In this document: positions 62,102 to 64,000 of the stretch, piece by piece
Position numbering within the stretch: position 1 is the stretch's first letter
How the letters are laid out: the number at the start of each line of letters is the position of its first letter
Assembly (NCBI GenBank): GCA_963732365.1
Contig: CAVSZC010000005.1
Span: forward strand, 1,550,001 to 1,614,000
Direction of reading: 5' to 3'
DNA length: 64,000 bases
Source: SR-FBR-E99 sp963732365
GTDB taxonomy: Bacteria > Bacteroidota > Bacteroidia > Bacteroidales > VadinHA17
Program-made: the position numbers and the translations under genes
The notes under the pieces: generated by a model
Told to the model about the DNA's origin: nothing
Databases searched by the model: none
Seen by the model: the letters and a program-made list of their open reading frames with translations, nothing else

Positions 62102-64000
62102 AGGCAACAGCAGCAGCATATTCCTTTACCTGGAATACAAATGCCTGCAGTCTCGTATCAAGCGAGACAGTATCCTGTCCGTCATACGGTATATTAAGGA
62201 ACGGGATATTGTTATGGTCTTTGCGGAATGAGTCACTCACCGAGGCTACAAGGGTTCCGGGCATGCATGTGAAAGGCAGTATGGCAGCCATCCCTGAGAC
62301 GCCCCTGCTGGCCAGGGCTATTGATGATCCCATTGCGATAGGAGGGTCACCGTCGTAAAACTCGCTTACATATTTGTTGCTGAGCCTGAGCATATCGTGC
62401 AGTGAGATATCCTTTTCATGGTCGACGAATTTCTTGATGCCGCCGATAAGGTAGTTGACGATAACTTCCTGGCCTACGCCCTGTATCTTCGATTTCAGAA
62501 CACCCTTCCTGTCGTTCCTCCACCTGCTGTCACGTGTAAAGCGATAAGTGGAGTATGAAATCCATTCTGAGAATGGGCCTATCAGTACTTCCACTCCGAG
62601 ATCCTCAAGCCTGTTGGCAATATTTCCGTTGCAGCCTGCATTGTCACGCATGAAAATCTCACCCAGAACTGCAACAACTGGTTTCCTTTCTCTCTTATCA
62701 ACAGGTATTGCCATGAAGTCTGAAGCAATACCTGCCAGTATCTTTCTCAGACCCTTTGAACCTGACTCGATACATCGTTCCAACTTTCTGAGTGAGGCTT
62801 CGTAGAGCTGATCTGACTGACCCTTATTAAGTTCGTAAGGCCTTGTCTCCCTGTATATTTTCCTCAGGTAATCGAAAGAGACGAATCCTTTCCACGCATT
62901 TATCCTGAACTTCTGTCCGTGGTCGCCTGCTATATCCTGGTAGGAAGTGTCATTTGAAGGCGTTATCAGCTCTGCATCTTTGAATCCAAGCCTGTCAAAG
63001 AGCACCCTGTGGAGCTGGTTATACTGGCCGAAACGGCACGGGCCGTTATGGTCAGGCATGAAAAAGCTCATTTTTGAAGGATCGGCGCCCGGCTCCATCA
63101 GTTTCTTCAGAAAACTGCCGGTAGTACATATCATCGGGAAGCATTCCTTTGAAGAGGTGTATTTTCTTCCCAGGGCTATTTCTTCGCCTGTCTGTTTCGG
63201 AAGTACTTCGGATTGGACTCCGATACTCCGGGCAGCTGCGGCAACAAGGTAAGCTCCGTCATGCATATAGGGGAAGTAGAGCGTCCTGTTCTTTGGGGGT
63301 GAGGCCGGACTTGGTCTTGGTTTAAAGACAGTAACATCTTTCTTTTCATTCATCTCTGCCCCTTTGAGGCTGTCGAGGAACGCCTCGATGCGTGTGACCA
63401 TTCCGGCATCTGCCGAGTGTTCATCAACCTCAAGGTGCAGGAATGGCTTGCCCTTCAGTTCTTCGGTGACGTAATGCCAGATAAAGGAGTCAGGGCCACA
63501 CCTGAAGTTGCTCAGATAGACTGCATACAAACCGTCAGTTTTCGCAACATACTGGGCTGCAGCAACAATCTTCTGCCCGTTTGGCCAGTACATGTTCCTG
63601 TAGTTCTCAAAGATCTTGATAGAGCCAAGATCAAGCATGTCAAGCGGAATAGGCATGACATTCTGAGTGATGAGCTTCTCGGTAAGGTCAAGGTTAAGAT
63701 GCGGGTCAGAACTGTTGTAGGGCCTTCCAAGCATTACAACAGGCCTGCAGTTTGAGGGGATATTGGCAAGAACCTCCTTGCCGTACTCAATGAGACTCTT
63801 CTCAAATGAGACCTGTATGGCGTCAGCTTTATAGATAGCCTTCCTGATAGCTTCCCGTTCGAGACCGAACTTCTCACTGAAGTATGCCTGAAGCTCTTTT
63901 ACCAGGGCACGCTCAAAGAACCTGAAGTGCAGCGTGGGATTGAGGATCTTTTTCTCGTCAACCTTTCCTCTCAGTGCAGCTTTGACCATGAACGGGTAGG
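62073..64000 (-). CDS. Acyl-CoA dehydratase activase-related protein (DUF2229), 5' end missing
   Basis: Minus-strand gene cut by the right edge; the frame is still open at 64000, so the ATG at 63989 is probably internal. The 640 visible residues include VVMLGRPYNSSDPHLN, SNFRCGPDSFIWHYV, LHLEVDEHSADAGMVTRIEAFLDSL, KECFPMICTTGSFLK and FMPDHNGPCRFGQYNQLHRV, all with Cys residues suited to Fe-S binding, and belong to the DUF2229 family related to 2-hydroxyacyl-CoA dehydratase and its ATP-dependent activator. In complete proteins a BadF/BadG-type ATPase part normally precedes. Substrate unknown. Confidence 0.87.
   Translation of the reverse strand, partial: YPFMVKAALRGKVDEKKILNPTLHFRFFERALVKELQAYFSEKFGLEREAIRKAIYKADAIQVSFEKSLIEYGKEVLANIPSNCRPVVMLGRPYNSSDPHLNLDLTEKLITQNVMPIPLDMLDLGSIKIFENYRNMYWPNGQKIVAAAQYVAKTDGLYAVYLSNFRCGPDSFIWHYVTEELKGKPFLHLEVDEHSADAGMVTRIEAFLDSLKGAEMNEKKDVTVFKPRPSPASPPKNRTLYFPYMHDGAYLVAAAARSIGVQSEVLPKQTGEEIALGRKYTSSKECFPMICTTGSFLKKLMEPGADPSKMSFFMPDHNGPCRFGQYNQLHRVLFDRLGFKDAELITPSNDTSYQDIAGDHGQKFRINAWKGFVSFDYLRKIYRETRPYELNKGQSDQLYEASLRKLERCIESGSKGLRKILAGIASDFMAIPVDKRERKPVVAVLGEIFMRDNAGCNGNIANRLEDLGVEVLIGPFSEWISYSTYRFTRDSRWRNDRKGVLKSKIQGVGQEVIVNYLIGGIKKFVDHEKDISLHDMLRLSNKYVSEFYDGDPPIAMGSSIALASRGVSGMAAILPFTCMPGTLVASVSDSFRKDHNNIPFLNIPYDGQDTVSLDTRLQAFVFQVKEYAAAVASTQLVSSHR

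Overview
The window looks like a chromosomal segment of an anaerobic member of the Bacteroidota, probably class Bacteroidia near the Bacteroidales. Three things point there. First, many genes are preceded by the phylum-specific promoter TTG-N19/20-TAnnTTTG instead of a sigma-70 type promoter. Second, the window carries lineage markers: PorT of the type IX secretion system, DUF4199, a BlaI/M56 pair with a TonB domain, an S46 dipeptidyl-peptidase, a TamL-type lipoprotein of the BamA family, and Rho with a long disordered insert. Third, a one-chain pyruvate:ferredoxin oxidoreductase and an activase-related dehydratase protein suggest fermentative metabolism, and UbiE/MenG indicates menaquinone. 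No prophage, plasmid, insertion sequence, integron, CRISPR array or secondary-metabolite cluster was found. Nearly all of the window is housekeeping.

Layout. 1-2065: end of a glycosyltransferase, a membrane-anchored GT2 enzyme and DUF4199. 2181-7212: SRP RNA, threonylcarbamoyl-AMP synthase, TrkA, ComEC, peptide deformylase and RuvX. 7315-14771: NifJ, Rho, the primary sigma factor and ribulose-phosphate epimerase. 14780-20892: MiaA, a pRiA4b ORF-3 family protein, a LuxC-type acyl-CoA reductase, the BlaR1-like/BlaI pair, an ABC permease and a SiaC-like protein. 20919-24210: a palindromic intergenic element, GapA, an outer-membrane protein, a 41-residue lipoprotein and a fused MsrB-MsrA. 24331-33882: a large BNR-repeat secreted protein, nitroreductase, Ldh-type dehydrogenase, Tricorn-like peptidase and SDR. 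33950-40212: UbiE-PorT-FAD protein, SpoU methyltransferase and TamL. 40213-40605: a gene-free composite repeat. 40606-56503: HhH protein, rpsU-xer-raiA, then four tRNAs-tuf-tRNA-Trp-secE-nusG-rplKAJL-rpoBC-DUF3467, ending at a strong terminator. 56612-64000: a lipoprotein, a five-gene run (DUF2520, KdsC-like, UbiA, Maf, S46 peptidase) and a truncated dehydratase-activase-related gene.

The translation and transcription apparatus dominates: RNA polymerase core and primary sigma factor, NusG, Rho, EF-Tu, five ribosomal proteins, five tRNAs, SRP RNA, SecE, deformylase, tRNA modification enzymes and the hibernation factor. Envelope biogenesis (PorT, TamL, UbiA, KdsC-like) and protein degradation (S46, S41) form a second theme.

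The least explained signal is a set of heptamer-phased degenerate tandem arrays. They sit in intergenic gaps, mostly between convergent genes, and several begin at or within a few bases of a stop codon. A composite locus at 40213-40561 contains versions of several families that occur alone elsewhere. Other points worth checking are a BlaI direct repeat lying exactly on both promoter elements, a start codon in a hairpin loop, and a palindromic element formed of two terminator hairpins. No clearly new enzymatic or defence system is visible.
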